A DNA stretch of 64,000 bases from Myxococcota bacterium (GCA_023150875.1 JAKLKC010000007.1:104467-168466); one strand, 5' to 3'. Shown: positions 1 to 13,040, counted from the first letter of the stretch. Notes: generated by a model not told the origin, from the sequence alone. Numbers and translations are program-made.

Positions 1-457
1 ATGTTCAGGTGGACACTTCCGGTGGGCAGCCCGTTGGTGCACGTGTCCGGGTCGTCCCCGGTCCCCCCGTCAGCGCCGGGACACCCCGCGAGCGCCAGCC
101 CACATGCCGCCAACCACGCAACGCCAGGAGCACGCATCGAACCTCCGCCGAACACGCGGCCAAGCACTCCGCCGGCCGGTCCGGGTCGCATCATGCGCCA
201 CCGAAATCTCCCGTGTCAAGGCGAATTCGCGGGGACGACGGTGCGATTGCGTCAGTCAGGCATCCGACCCGCTGTGGCCGCGCCCGGCGAGCCAGGATGG
301 AGAACCCGTTGGTGTCGCCCGGAACCCGGGCGAGTCCGTCCTCGGTGGCGTCCGCGGCCCACGACTCGACGGGCTCGGCCACACCGTGGAGCATGGCGGA
401 CCCGGTGGCGTTGCCTCGCACGGCGTCGAACGGGGTCCCCCCGCGCCCCCCCGCCGG

Positions 458-1138
458 TCAGTCCAAGTTCCCGTCCGCGGTGATCTCGGTGGACATGGCC
501 TCGCCGAAGGTGAAGGCGGGATCGGTGAGGTAGCCGGGGTTGGCGCCGGGGTAGCCCAGGTGGCAGGCCGCCCCCGCGCTGGCGAAGAAGGCGAGCTTGG
601 CGAGCTGGACCGCGAAGCCCATCTCGGCGACCTCGGCGAGGGAGGTCTCCAGCGCCGCCTCCCTCTCCTCGGGCTCCAGGTCCTCGAAGATCGCCCCCTC
701 CCGCACCCGGCCGGCGTGGACGTCCAGCACCAGGACCAGCAGCGGCACGTAGGGCTCCGCGGGAAGCTCCGGGTCGAAGAAGAGGGCCGGCGCCCCCACG
801 TCGATGCCCCCCGGCGCCCCGGTGGGGTCCCGGTGCCTCCCCGGCACCACCGCGTCCACCAGGGCGGCGATGGCGCGCCCCTCCGGCGTGTCCGGGGCCC
901 CCCCCAAGTGGGGCAGGTCCTGGGCCCCTCCCGAGGGAGGCAACCCCTCCACGTCGTGCTCCACGCAGGACTCCGGGGCGGCGCTGTCGTCGTCCCCGGT
1001 GGCGTCGTCGTCGCCTCCCCCGGTGTCGTCGTCGTCGCCCGCCTGCGGGCCCGTGCAGGCCCCGATGGGCCAGGAGGCCAGCAGCAGGGCCGCCAGGCGG
1101 TTGAACTCCCTCCGGCTCGTCCCGCTCGGGCGGTCCAT
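458..1138 (-). CDS. Tat-signal, Asp-rich linker protein; possible small (subunit-3-like) partner of the adjacent GMC oxidoreductase
   Basis: N-terminus MDRPSGTSRREFNRLAALLLASWPIGAC (twin-arginine plus Cys), then DDDDTGGGDDDATGDDDSA linker; abuts the GMC oxidoreductase gene (ends share position 1138). Confidence 0.75.
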   Translation of the reverse strand: MDRPSGTSRREFNRLAALLLASWPIGACTGPQAGDDDDTGGGDDDATGDDDSAAPESCVEHDVEGLPPSGGAQDLPHLGGAPDTPEGRAIAALVDAVVPGRHRDPTGAPGGIDVGAPALFFDPELPAEPYVPLLVLVLDVHAGRVREGAIFEDLEPEEREAALETSLAEVAEMGFAVQLAKLAFFASAGAACHLGYPGANPGYLTDPAFTFGEAMSTEITADGNLD

Positions 1139-2586
1139 CAGCCCACCTCCAGGATCCGCTCGGCGGCGCGCTCGGCCACGGCGGCGATGGTCAGGGCGGG
1201 GTTCACCCCCAGCGCGTAGGGGATCGCGCTGGCGTCGCAGACGTACAAGTTATCGTAACCATGGACCTTTCCGTACCCGTCCACCACCCCCTCCTCTGCC
1301 CCGGTGCCCATGCGGCAGGCCCCCAGCAAGTGGGCGGACGTGGTGCCCGCCAGCTCCCGCGGGACCGCCGGCACCAGCGTCGTGCCGCTGGCCTTGGCGA
1401 CCCCCGCCATGATCCCCTCCACCCGGTCCAGGTAGGCGTCGTAGGCGGTGCGGTCCCTCTCCTCCACGTCGGCGGTGCCGTCCCCCCGGAGCACCACCGC
1501 CCGGTGGCCGTCCGCCAGGCCCAGCGCCGAGAAGCCGATGAGCCGGCGGGGGTAGACCTGCTCCACGAACCGCTTGTACTCCATCCCCCAGGACCGGGGC
1601 GGCAGGACGGGATGGGACGCCGCCTCCAGGCTCGCCGCCAGCACCGAGGGCTCGAAGCCGCCGCCGGGGTGGAGGGTGAAGCCCTCCTCCTCGAACCAGT
1701 GGAAGCTCATCACCGAGCCGTTGTCGGTGCCCATGTAGGCGTAGTAGTCCTGGACCTCGGGCCAGTCGGCGGGGAGGATCCCCAGGAAGGCGTGCTCGCC
1801 GTTGGTGTTGAACCCCTCCCCCACCCGGGGGCTCAGGGCGGGCAGGTAGGGGGCCGAGCGCAGCAGGAGGGCGGGGGTGTGGATCCCCCCGGCCCCGACG
1901 ATCACCCGGGGCGCCGACACCTCCAGGGCCTCCCCGTCCCGGATGTAACGGACGACGTACTCCGCCCCCGCGGGCTCGATCCGGTCCACCTGGCAGCCGG
2001 GGCGGAACTCCACCCCCGCCGCCTCCGCCACCGGGACGTAGCTGTGGAGCAGCGTCCACTTGCGGTCGAAGGTGCAGCCCTGGGTCGAGAAGCCGCAGTG
2101 GACGCACCCCACCAGGTTCATCCGCGCCCTCTCGCAGCTCGCCCCCGCCATGTCCAGGATCCGCGCGAAGAGGCCCCCGGCCTTGGGGACCTCCCCCCAG
2201 CCCACCTGCCGGACCCTCAGCATGTCCTCGGCCCTGTCGTAGTAGGGGTCGAGGGCCTCCCGGGTGAGCTCCTCGGGCCAGTACCGCGCGCCCGAGGCGT
2301 CCGTCACCTGGAAGCTCTTGCGGGGCATCCGGAAGTGGGCGCCGTCCATGGGGATCGAGGCGCCCCCCACCAGGCCGCCGGTGCGGAAGGCGACGTTCCC
2401 CGACGAGACGAACAGCTCCATCACCGATTGGATGTACCGGGGATCGTCCGACTGGCGGAAGTCGGCGCTGGACCAGCGGGGCCCCCGCTCCAGCACCAGC
2501 ACCCGCATGCCCCCCTCCCCGAGGCGAGTGGCAGGCACGGTGCCGCCGTAGCCCGAGCCGATGCACACCGCGTCGAACGACTCCAT
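1138..2586 (-). CDS. GMC family oxidoreductase (cholesterol-oxidase-like)
   Basis: FAD-binding motif FDAVCIGSGYGGTVPATRLGEGGMRVLVLERG, C-terminal VCDASAIPYALGVNPALTIAAVAERAAERI; start chosen at MESFDAV (ATG at 2586) inside the longer ORF. Confidence 0.92.
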   Translation of the reverse strand: MESFDAVCIGSGYGGTVPATRLGEGGMRVLVLERGPRWSSADFRQSDDPRYIQSVMELFVSSGNVAFRTGGLVGGASIPMDGAHFRMPRKSFQVTDASGARYWPEELTREALDPYYDRAEDMLRVRQVGWGEVPKAGGLFARILDMAGASCERARMNLVGCVHCGFSTQGCTFDRKWTLLHSYVPVAEAAGVEFRPGCQVDRIEPAGAEYVVRYIRDGEALEVSAPRVIVGAGGIHTPALLLRSAPYLPALSPRVGEGFNTNGEHAFLGILPADWPEVQDYYAYMGTDNGSVMSFHWFEEEGFTLHPGGGFEPSVLAASLEAASHPVLPPRSWGMEYKRFVEQVYPRRLIGFSALGLADGHRAVVLRGDGTADVEERDRTAYDAYLDRVEGIMAGVAKASGTTLVPAVPRELAGTTSAHLLGACRMGTGAEEGVVDGYGKVHGYDNLYVCDASAIPYALGVNPALTIAAVAERAAERILEVG

Positions 2587-2698
2587 CGGGACCTCCGGGG
2601 CGTCATCCCTGGTGACCTCGGGCCAGGGGCGGCGGCGATGATACACCCTCGGGCCAAGTCCCCGATTGCTGCGGGCTTTCAGCCCCCAGGCGCCGTCC

Positions 2699-3277
2699 CT
2701 ACACCCCCTCCACCCTCGCCAGCACCTGCCCCTGGCGCACCTCGGCGCCGTCGTGAACCTCGATGGACACCACCCTCGCCCGGGGGGGGAGGCCGGGGCC
2801 GCCGTAGCGCAGGGGGTGGAAGGTCTTCATCACCTCCACGAGGGCCACGGTCTGCCCCTCGGTCACCTCGCCCCCGATCTCCACGAAGGCCGGAGCCCCC
2901 GGGCTGGGACGCAGGTACGCGATCCCGTCGATGGGGGAACGCACCGGCAGGGCCCGGGCGTCCTCCCCTGCCGCCGCCCCAGCCGCCGCCCCGGCCGCCG
3001 CCCCTTCCAAAGGCGCCAGGGCGCACAGCCTCTCTCCGAACTGGACCGCCCTCTCCCCCGACTCCATGAGGGGCTCCAGCACCAGCCCGTCCGCCCCCGG
3101 GGGCGCCACCAGGGGGTGGCGCCGGTCCAGGATCCGCAACGCCCCCAGCGCCTCCCCCGCCCGCACCCGCGCCCCCGCCCGGGGCGGGTCCACCCACACC
3201 CCCACCGCCGGAGCGTGGAGCGACGCCCCGCCCGCCTCGTCCCGTCGCAAGAGCGCCGTCAGCACCGTGGCTCCCAT
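2699..3277 (-). CDS. Biotin carboxyl carrier protein-like, two biotinyl-like repeats
   Basis: C-terminal half has VEVMKTFHPL biotinylation motif; N-terminal half has the same fold pattern without MK. Directly downstream of CT and BC subunit genes. Confidence 0.88.
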   Translation of the reverse strand: MGATVLTALLRRDEAGGASLHAPAVGVWVDPPRAGARVRAGEALGALRILDRRHPLVAPPGADGLVLEPLMESGERAVQFGERLCALAPLEGAAAGAAAGAAAGEDARALPVRSPIDGIAYLRPSPGAPAFVEIGGEVTEGQTVALVEVMKTFHPLRYGGPGLPPRARVVSIEVHDGAEVRQGQVLARVEGV

Positions 3278-3293
3278 CCCGCGCTCCCCAGGT

Positions 3294-5021
<1,728 letters not shown>

Positions 5022-5023
5022 GA

Positions 5024-6400
<1,377 letters not shown>

Positions 6401-6542
6401 CGGGGGGACCTCCCTGCCCCGGACCGCGCCGGGGTCGGCAGAGTAACGGTCGCGGGCCCGGAGGGGCAAGAGACGGGAGAGCGGGAGGGCCCGCGGTGGA
6501 TGTGTGGATGCCGGGCGCCCTTCCCTGGGGAACCGCGGGCGC

Positions 6543-6624
6543 AAATGTAAATGTGTTGGTGCCTGACACCCCTTCAGGGGACCGCTGGCGTAAATGTAGA
6601 TGTGTTGGTGCCTGACACCCCTTC
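6543..6624. repeat. Two tandem copies of a ~33 nt REP-like repeat (aaatgta[a/g]atgtgttggtgcctgacaccccttc), 49 nt period
   Basis: 6543-6575 and 6592-6624 identical except one base; core GGTG-CCTGA-CACC is palindromic. Confidence 0.85.
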
Positions 6625-7518
6625 GGCGGCCTGCCGCACCGCGGGTGCCGGAGCCTCCGACGCCACGAGGAAGCCGACCTCCCCGATCCGCAGGCCGCAC
6701 ACCGCCCCCTCGGGGGCCTCGGCGCAGGCCACCGCCGCCGCCGCCTCCCTGGGCCCCATCAGGGCCGCCAGGCCGGCGTCGAGGCCGTTCCATGCCCCCT
6801 CGGGGACGACGTAGACCGAGAGCCCCGCCGCGGGGCCACGGTACAGGCCCGCCGCGAGGGAGGCGGCGCCGAGGGTCGCCCGGCGGGCCCCCCCGAAGAC
6901 GGTCCCCGGCACCACCGGCAGCGGCGGCGGCGGGAGCTCGGGGGCGAAGGGGGGCCCCGGCACGGACCCGGCGTCCCGAGCGGCGGCGTGCTCCCGCAAC
7001 AGCTCGCCGATCCCCGGAGGGGCCGGCGGGGCCTGACGCGACGCCCAGAGGCCCTCCGCCAGCAGCAGGCCCAGGGTGAGCAGCACCCCCGCCGCCAGCC
7101 CCGCCAGGGCTCCCCGGTGGGAGCGGGCCCGGGCGCGGAGGGTGCGGACCCGGGCCTGGGCGGGCCGGGCCGCGCCGGTGAAGGGATCGGCTGTCAGGCC
7201 GGGGCCCCCGACCGCCCTCGCGGGCGCGGGGGATCCGGGATCGGCCCCGGCGCCGGTGGCGTCCGGGGGGGGCAGGATCTCCTCGATCCGACGGCGCAGG
7301 GTGGGGGGGATCGGCCGCATCCTCGGGATCCCCCGCAGGGCCTCGGCGGCGCGCCCCAGGCGGGCGCGGTGGGCGGCGCAGCCGGCGCAGCCGGCGAGGT
7401 GCTCCCGGTCCTCGGCCACCATGGGCCCTTCGGCGCCCAGGTCCTGGGACTCCAGGCGACGCCGCACCCCCTCGCACCGCGGAGGCGGCGAGGCGGCCGG
7501 CGGCGAGCCCGGGCTCAC
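6574..7518 (-). CDS. Putative zinc-finger anti-sigma factor with C-terminal sensor region
   Basis: ZAS-like HLAGCAGC (HxxxCxxC), TM segment LAGLAAGVLLTLGLLLAEGLWA; GTG start overlaps the sigma factor stop (GTGA). Confidence 0.75.
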   Translation of the reverse strand: MSPGSPPAASPPPRCEGVRRRLESQDLGAEGPMVAEDREHLAGCAGCAAHRARLGRAAEALRGIPRMRPIPPTLRRRIEEILPPPDATGAGADPGSPAPARAVGGPGLTADPFTGAARPAQARVRTLRARARSHRGALAGLAAGVLLTLGLLLAEGLWASRQAPPAPPGIGELLREHAAARDAGSVPGPPFAPELPPPPLPVVPGTVFGGARRATLGAASLAAGLYRGPAAGLSVYVVPEGAWNGLDAGLAALMGPREAAAAVACAEAPEGAVCGLRIGEVGFLVASEAPAPAVRQAAEGVSGTNTSTFTPAVP

Positions 7519-8015
7519 CGCTCCTCCGACGTCCGCCCGGGGGCGGGGAGGTCCTCCGGCGCCAGCTCGTCCAGCAGGCGCGCGAACTCCGCGCGGACCC
7601 GGCGGAGCCTCGAGCGGGTCGCCGCGGCGTCCTCCCCCAGCACCCAGGCGACCTCCTCGTAGGGCAGGCCCCAGACCTCCCGGAGCAGCAGTGCCGTCCG
7701 GTCCACCTCCTCCAGGTCGGCGAGGGCCCACTCCCGGGGCACCCGCCGCGCCTCCACCTGGGCGGGCGGGAGCCCCGCGGACCGGGGAGGCACCCGGGGG
7801 AACGCCACGGCGCGCCCGGCCTCCACCCGGGCGAGGTGGCGCTCCCTCACCGCCCGGAAGGCCGCCGCCCGGGGGATCCCGCCACCCCCCCGCGCCGGCC
7901 CCGCCACCGCCGCGGAGGCGGCCTCCCACGCCAGGTCGTCGGCGCCCCCCGGCCCTTCGAGGCGGAAGGCGAGGGCGTACATCTCGGCGAGGTGGTCGAG
8001 GATCCGGCGCGGCAC
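7515..8015 (-). CDS. ECF-type RNA polymerase sigma factor
   Basis: Region 4-like ALADLEEVDRTALLLREVWGLPYEEVAWVLGEDAAATRSRLRRVRAEFARLL; coupled to an anti-sigma gene. Confidence 0.8.
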   Translation of the reverse strand: MPRRILDHLAEMYALAFRLEGPGGADDLAWEAASAAVAGPARGGGGIPRAAAFRAVRERHLARVEAGRAVAFPRVPPRSAGLPPAQVEARRVPREWALADLEEVDRTALLLREVWGLPYEEVAWVLGEDAAATRSRLRRVRAEFARLLDELAPEDLPAPGRTSEER

Positions 8016-8220
8016 GCCCCGAGGATGCCGGGCCCGGCGTCGGATGGGAAGGGCGCGTCGGGGCCGGAGCTACGCATCGCCGTGCGACTGCGTTTCAAGT
8101 CGAAACGCCCCGCCCCCCGCCTCCCTCCCTGCCCGGGGGCCGACGTGCTACAGTCGTGGCGCATCCTGGCCGGCCTCGGCCCCTGGCACGAGACGTGCTG
8201 AGCGTCCCTCCCCAAGACCC

Positions 8221-8445
8221 ATGCGGGACATTCCCCTCACCCCCTACCTGTGCCCGTGGTGCGCGACGCCGTTCCTCCTGGCGGTGTCCGGCGCCCCCGA
8301 GCGCCTGTGGGCCGCGTGCCCCCACTGCGGCACGCCGGGCCTGAAGATGCGCCAGGGGGACGGCGGCGATCCCGCGCCCGGCGGACCGGCACCGGAGGAG
8401 GGGCGGACCCCGGCCGCGGCCGAGCGCCGGGGCCGGCGGCGGTGA
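8221..8445 (+). CDS. Small zinc-ribbon-like protein
   Basis: CPWC...CPHC in a 74 aa ORF starting MRDIPLTPYLCPWC; stop overlaps the start of the downstream methyltransferase. Confidence 0.6.
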   Translation: MRDIPLTPYLCPWCATPFLLAVSGAPERLWAACPHCGTPGLKMRQGDGGDPAPGGPAPEEGRTPAAAERRGRRR

Positions 8446-9308
8446 CGGCCACCGTCCCGGACCCCCCCGTCAGCCGGACCGCCCTCTGGACCGCGTGGCT
8501 GCGGGAGCGGGAGACGGCGCGGCCCGACGCCCTGCTCCAGGACCCCCTGTCCTCCCGTCTCCTCGCGGGCCCGGACCGGGAGGCCGCTCGGGAGCTGGAC
8601 CTCCTGGCGGGGGGCGGAGACGCGGTGGTGATCCGGCACGCCTGGATCGACATGCGCGTCTTCCGGAGCGTCGTGGAGGACCGGGTGCGGGTGGTGACGG
8701 AGCTGGGCGCCGGGCTGGGCACCCGCCCCTGGCGCCTGGGCCTGCCGCGGGACCTGGAGTGGACCGACGTGGACCACCCCGGGCTGCTGGCGGCCAAGAC
8801 CGCCCGCCTCGCGGGCGAGGAGCCCCGCTGCGCCTACCGCACCCTCGCCGCCGACCTGTCGGTGGAGGACGAGCTGGCCCGGATCGCCCGTGACGCGGGC
8901 CGCCGTGCCCGGGAGCGGGGGGCAGGCGGCGGCGCCGACTTCCCACTCTTCGTGCTGGAGGGGGTCCTGCCCTACCTCACCGAGGCCGAGGTCCGGACCA
9001 CCCTCCGGATCCTGCGCGCCGAGGCCCGGCGCTGCCTGGTGGTCTGCGACCTGGTGAACCCCTGGTTCCTGCGCCGCTTCGCCCGGCGGTGGAACGGCAA
9101 GCTGGCGGAGATCGGGGCGGAGCTGCGCTTCGCCGTGGACGATCCCTGGCGCCTCTTCGCCTCCGAGGGCTACAGCGTGCTGGACGGCCAGAACCTCGTC
9201 GACGTGGGCCGCGAGATGGGTCGCTGGCCCATCCCCAGGTGGCTCCCCCTGCCCAGGGGCTTCCGGGAGTCGGGGCGCCTGGTGCTGGCCCAGGCCGATC
9301 CGATCTGA
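8442..9308 (+). CDS. Class I SAM-dependent methyltransferase (leucine carboxyl methyltransferase / TIGR00027-like)
   Basis: RVVTELGAGLGTRPWRL, DVDHPGLLAAKTARL, FVLEGVLPYLTEAEVRTTL. Confidence 0.85.
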   Translation: MTATVPDPPVSRTALWTAWLRERETARPDALLQDPLSSRLLAGPDREAARELDLLAGGGDAVVIRHAWIDMRVFRSVVEDRVRVVTELGAGLGTRPWRLGLPRDLEWTDVDHPGLLAAKTARLAGEEPRCAYRTLAADLSVEDELARIARDAGRRARERGAGGGADFPLFVLEGVLPYLTEAEVRTTLRILRAEARRCLVVCDLVNPWFLRRFARRWNGKLAEIGAELRFAVDDPWRLFASEGYSVLDGQNLVDVGREMGRWPIPRWLPLPRGFRESGRLVLAQADPI

Positions 9309-9312
9309 GTCC

Positions 9313-9669
9313 TCAGCCCCTCGCCGCGGCCGCCCGGCGCTGGGCGGCCAGCGAGATGTCGAAGAGGGCGATGGCCGCGATCCCGAGGAGGGCGTGCAGG
9401 TCCACCAGCGCCATGGGCACGAAGCCCAGGAAGAACCCCAGGCCCAGGACGAAGGGCGCCGCCGGGAACCACCGCGCCACGCGCCGCAGGGCCCGCCTCG
9501 GCCCCGGCCCCGCCGAGATCGCCAGGGGCGCCAGGACCAGGACCGCCACCGCCAGGGACAGGTGCAGGTGCCGGGCGCCCCTCCCCATGGGGTAGATCCC
9601 GAGCCGCATCAGGAGGCCGATGGCGAAGGTGAGGTAGGCGCAGGCGCGCAGGGCGAGGCCGTAGCGCAT
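9313..9669 (-). CDS. Small integral membrane protein of unknown function
   Basis: Several hydrophobic segments (LSLAVAVLVLAPLAI, FVLGLGFFLGFVPMALV); start chosen at MRYGLALRACAYL. Confidence 0.65.
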   Translation of the reverse strand: MRYGLALRACAYLTFAIGLLMRLGIYPMGRGARHLHLSLAVAVLVLAPLAISAGPGPRRALRRVARWFPAAPFVLGLGFFLGFVPMALVDLHALLGIAAIALFDISLAAQRRAAAARG

Positions 9670-9789
9670 TCGAGGACCCCCGTGGGACGTGGTGGGCCCG
9701 GATTGTCGGGCCCGCACCCGGCGGTGGCAAGGCTCCCGAGGCCCCTCCGGCCCCCCCGGTCCCGCTCCGGTGTGCTAAACCTCCGGTCC

Positions 9790-11778
9790 ATGCACGCCCC
9801 GAGCTCCCCCCACCGCCCGATCCCCCTCGCCCTCGCCGCCCTCGCCGCCCTCCTGGCCGGCGCCTGCGACGACGGCGCCGCCCCCGACGACGACTCCGCC
9901 CCGGACGCGGCCCCGGACCTCACCGGCCTGCCCGACGATGCGGACAGCGACCCACGGATCCCGGGCCACCCCCTCCTCCCGTGGCCGTCGGACTTCTTCG
10001 TCCACGAGGACCCCGCGACGCCGAACGGCCTGCGGATCACCCTCCCCCAGGGGGCGCTGCCGGCGACCGACGGGAACGTCCCCGACACCGCCCCTTACAA
10101 CCTGCGGGACGGCTTCAGCCCCATCGGCCCCATGCTGGCCACCTTCGCCAACGGCGTGGACCCGGGGGCGGTCCCCACCCCGGACGGCGCCAGCGTCGCC
10201 GACGACGCCCCGGTGCTGGTCCTGGACCTGGACACCGGCGAGCGGATCTCCTACCTGGCGGAGCTGGACGCCGGCGCCGACGGCGATCCCGCCCACCAGG
10301 CCCTGATCCTCCGGCCGCTGCGGCGCATGACCCCGGGCCACCGGATCGCCGTGGCGGTGCGGGACCTGGCCGGGGCCGACGGGCAGCCGGTGGCGGTCTC
10401 CGACGCCTTCCGGGCCCTCCGGGACGGGCTCTCCACCGATTCGAGCACCGTGGAGGGACTGAGGCCGGACGCGGAGCGCCTGTTCGCGCGGCTGGAGGAG
10501 CTGGGGATCGCCCGCGCCGACCTCCGCCTCGCCTGGGACTTCACGGTGGTCTCCGAGTCCCTCCTGGACCAGGACATGATCGACCTGGCCGACGTGGTCC
10601 TGTCCCGGACCGGCTCGTGGAACCCCGCGATCTCCCTCGACATCCACGCCGACGGGGAGCTGGGACCCTACCGGGTGATCCGGGGCAGCATCACCGTCCC
10701 GTGGTTCCTGGACGCCGGGGACCGCCTGGTGCGGGACGCCGAGGGCCGCATGGTCCCCCAGGGGGAGCAGGCCATCGGCTTCCGCCTGACGGTGCCGGAG
10801 ACGGCCTCGGGGACGCGCCCCATCCTCCTGTTCGGCCATGGCCTCTTCGGCAGCGACGAGGAGATCGAGGACCCCAAGACCAACCCCCTGGCCCACACCT
10901 GGGGCCTGCCCTTCATCGCCACCTCCTACGTCGGCGTCACCGAGATCGACGCCGCCCGGGCCTACGTCGCGGTGCAGAACTTCGACGACTTCGTGGTGAT
11001 CACCGACCGCGTGCACCAGGGCACCGCCAACTTCCTCTCCCTGGCCCGCTTCGCCCGGGAGGAGCTCCCCGGGATCCTCCTCCACGACGACGTCGCGGGC
11101 ACCCCCGGCGAGCCCGTGGTGAACGGCGACCTGGTCTACACGGGGATCTCCCTGGGCGGCTGCGTCGGCGGCGCCTACATGGCCTTGGACCCGGAGGTCG
11201 AGCGGGGGCTCCTGGTGGTCCCCGGGGGAGGCTGGGTCCACATGTTCGAGCACAGCTCCAACTGGGACGGCGATCCCGCGTCCCTCTCCGACACCTTCGC
11301 CGAGTCCGTGCCCGATCCCGCCGACCGCCAGGTCCTGATCGCCGCCCTCTCCCTGCTCTTCGACCCCGTCGACCAGTTCAACTTCGTCCACCGCCTGACC
11401 CAGGACCCCTTCGACTGGAACGCCCCCAAGACCGTGGGCGTCCACATGGTCCGCTGGGACAGCCAGGTGCCCAACTTCACCACGGAGATCCTGGCCCGGA
11501 ACATCGGCCTCCCCCAGGTCTCCCCCGCGCCCTACTCCATGTACGGCATCGACGAGGTGGCCGCGACCCCGGAGTCCCCCTACCAGGGCTCGGGGGCGGT
11601 GCTCTCCTACGAGCTCCCCACCGATCCCCTCCCGCCCGGGAACACGCCCCCCTCCTACGACAACGGCGTCCACCAGGAGGTGCGCGCCACCGACGCCTTC
11701 CGTACCCAGGCGGGCCACTTCCTGTGGAACGGCGGCGAGACGGTCCAGGTCTGCGAGGGGATCTGCGACCCGGAGTGA
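9790..11778 (+). CDS. Lipoprotein with lipase/alpha-beta hydrolase-like organisation
   Basis: Lipobox LLAGAC then Asp-rich segment; PILLFGHGLFGSDEEI and VYTGISLGGCVGGAYMALD resemble oxyanion-loop and nucleophile-elbow regions. Confidence 0.7.
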   Translation: MHAPSSPHRPIPLALAALAALLAGACDDGAAPDDDSAPDAAPDLTGLPDDADSDPRIPGHPLLPWPSDFFVHEDPATPNGLRITLPQGALPATDGNVPDTAPYNLRDGFSPIGPMLATFANGVDPGAVPTPDGASVADDAPVLVLDLDTGERISYLAELDAGADGDPAHQALILRPLRRMTPGHRIAVAVRDLAGADGQPVAVSDAFRALRDGLSTDSSTVEGLRPDAERLFARLEELGIARADLRLAWDFTVVSESLLDQDMIDLADVVLSRTGSWNPAISLDIHADGELGPYRVIRGSITVPWFLDAGDRLVRDAEGRMVPQGEQAIGFRLTVPETASGTRPILLFGHGLFGSDEEIEDPKTNPLAHTWGLPFIATSYVGVTEIDAARAYVAVQNFDDFVVITDRVHQGTANFLSLARFAREELPGILLHDDVAGTPGEPVVNGDLVYTGISLGGCVGGAYMALDPEVERGLLVVPGGGWVHMFEHSSNWDGDPASLSDTFAESVPDPADRQVLIAALSLLFDPVDQFNFVHRLTQDPFDWNAPKTVGVHMVRWDSQVPNFTTEILARNIGLPQVSPAPYSMYGIDEVAATPESPYQGSGAVLSYELPTDPLPPGNTPPSYDNGVHQEVRATDAFRTQAGHFLWNGGETVQVCEGICDPE

Positions 11779-11793
11779 TCCGGCCCGCGGCCG

Positions 11794-13035
11794 TCACAGG
11801 CTCGACCAGGGCAGGGCCACCACCCGCTCCGTGAGCTGCTGCGGGCGGTCCACCCGGCACACGACGACCCCTCGCCTCGCCCGCCCGGGGTACTCGTCCA
11901 GGAACGCCTCCACGTGGCGGGCGTCCTCGGGGCGTGGAGAGCGGGTCCACTTCACCTCCACCGGGACGTCCTCGTCCGCGCCCTCGAAGACGAAGTCCAC
12001 CTCGGCACCGCCCCGGGTCCTCCAGAAGCTGACCCGAGCCGAGCGCCCGAGGACCGCGGCCCGGTGGAGCAGCTCCAAGCCGACCCAGTGCTTCAGGAGG
12101 TCGCCGCCCGCCAGGTCCAGGATCCGCCCGTCCAGGGGGAGGCCCGCCGCCGCGTTCCTCACCCCCAGGTCGAAGAGGTAGAAGCGCGGGGTGGTCAGCA
12201 GGCGCCGCCGGGGCGAGCGGGCATAGGGCTCCATCCAGTGACCGAGGAAGGTGTCGACGAGGACCTGGTAGTGGTTCCGCACCGTCGCGGCGGGGACACC
12301 GCTGTCCTGGGAGAGGTGCGCCACGTTGACGGTCCGGCCGGATCCGCTGGCCGCGAGCCGCAGGAACGTCGAGAAGGCGCCCAGGTCCCTCACCACCGCC
12401 TCGCGGCGGATCTCCTCCTCGATGTAGTTCTCGACGTACGCCTCGAGGGTGAGGGCGGCGGACCCCGGCTCCTCCAAGCGCACGCCCGGCAGGCTGCCCG
12501 TCACGAGCAGCCGATCGAGCCCCTGCGCGGGGAAGGGCGGGGCGTCGCCCGAGGTCGCCGAGGGCTGCTCCGGGCGCGACCAGGGCCATCCCGGCTGGAG
12601 GTCCCCTTCGGTCTCCCACGCCACGACCGGCGAGGGGCGGTAGACGTGGGACCTGCCGGGCAGGAGGTTCGCGGAGTGGGTCCGGAGCTTCCGCGCCGAG
12701 CTGCCGGTGAGGAAGAAGGAGAACCGCTCGTGGTCCTCGTCGTAGAGGAGCTGGACCTCGTCGAGCAGGGCCGGGACCTTCTGCACCTCGTCCACGAGGA
12801 TCCGCCCGACCGTGGGGGGCAGGGCCCGCAGCTCCCGGGTGAATGCCCCCGGATCGGCCTCGAAGGTCCGCCGCAGCCGCGAGTCCTGGAGGTTGTACAC
12901 CGCGGTCTCGGGGCCCCGGAGCAGGTGCCGGAGCAGCGCGGTCTTCCCCGTCTGGCGGGCGCCGAACAGGAGCTTGACCTTGTTCGGACGGGTGGCGCGG
13001 GCGATGGTGGGTCCGAGCTGCCGACGATAGTACAT
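11794..13035 (-). CDS. AAA_14/DUF4143-type ATP-binding protein
   Basis: Walker A LLFGARQTGKTALLR, Walker B RILVDEVQKVP, sensor FFLTGSSARKLR, C-terminal nuclease-fold-like GGAEVDFVFEG...VPVEVKWT. Confidence 0.9.
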   Translation of the reverse strand: MYYRRQLGPTIARATRPNKVKLLFGARQTGKTALLRHLLRGPETAVYNLQDSRLRRTFEADPGAFTRELRALPPTVGRILVDEVQKVPALLDEVQLLYDEDHERFSFFLTGSSARKLRTHSANLLPGRSHVYRPSPVVAWETEGDLQPGWPWSRPEQPSATSGDAPPFPAQGLDRLLVTGSLPGVRLEEPGSAALTLEAYVENYIEEEIRREAVVRDLGAFSTFLRLAASGSGRTVNVAHLSQDSGVPAATVRNHYQVLVDTFLGHWMEPYARSPRRRLLTTPRFYLFDLGVRNAAAGLPLDGRILDLAGGDLLKHWVGLELLHRAAVLGRSARVSFWRTRGGAEVDFVFEGADEDVPVEVKWTRSPRPEDARHVEAFLDEYPGRARRGVVVCRVDRPQQLTERVVALPWSSL

Positions 13036-13040
13036 GCCGT

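Noticed and set aside
1-457. ORFs at the left edge (1-483 +, 9-533 +, 191-421 -)
   Set aside because: Arg/Pro-rich, no recognisable motif, mutually overlapping; cannot support a gene here.
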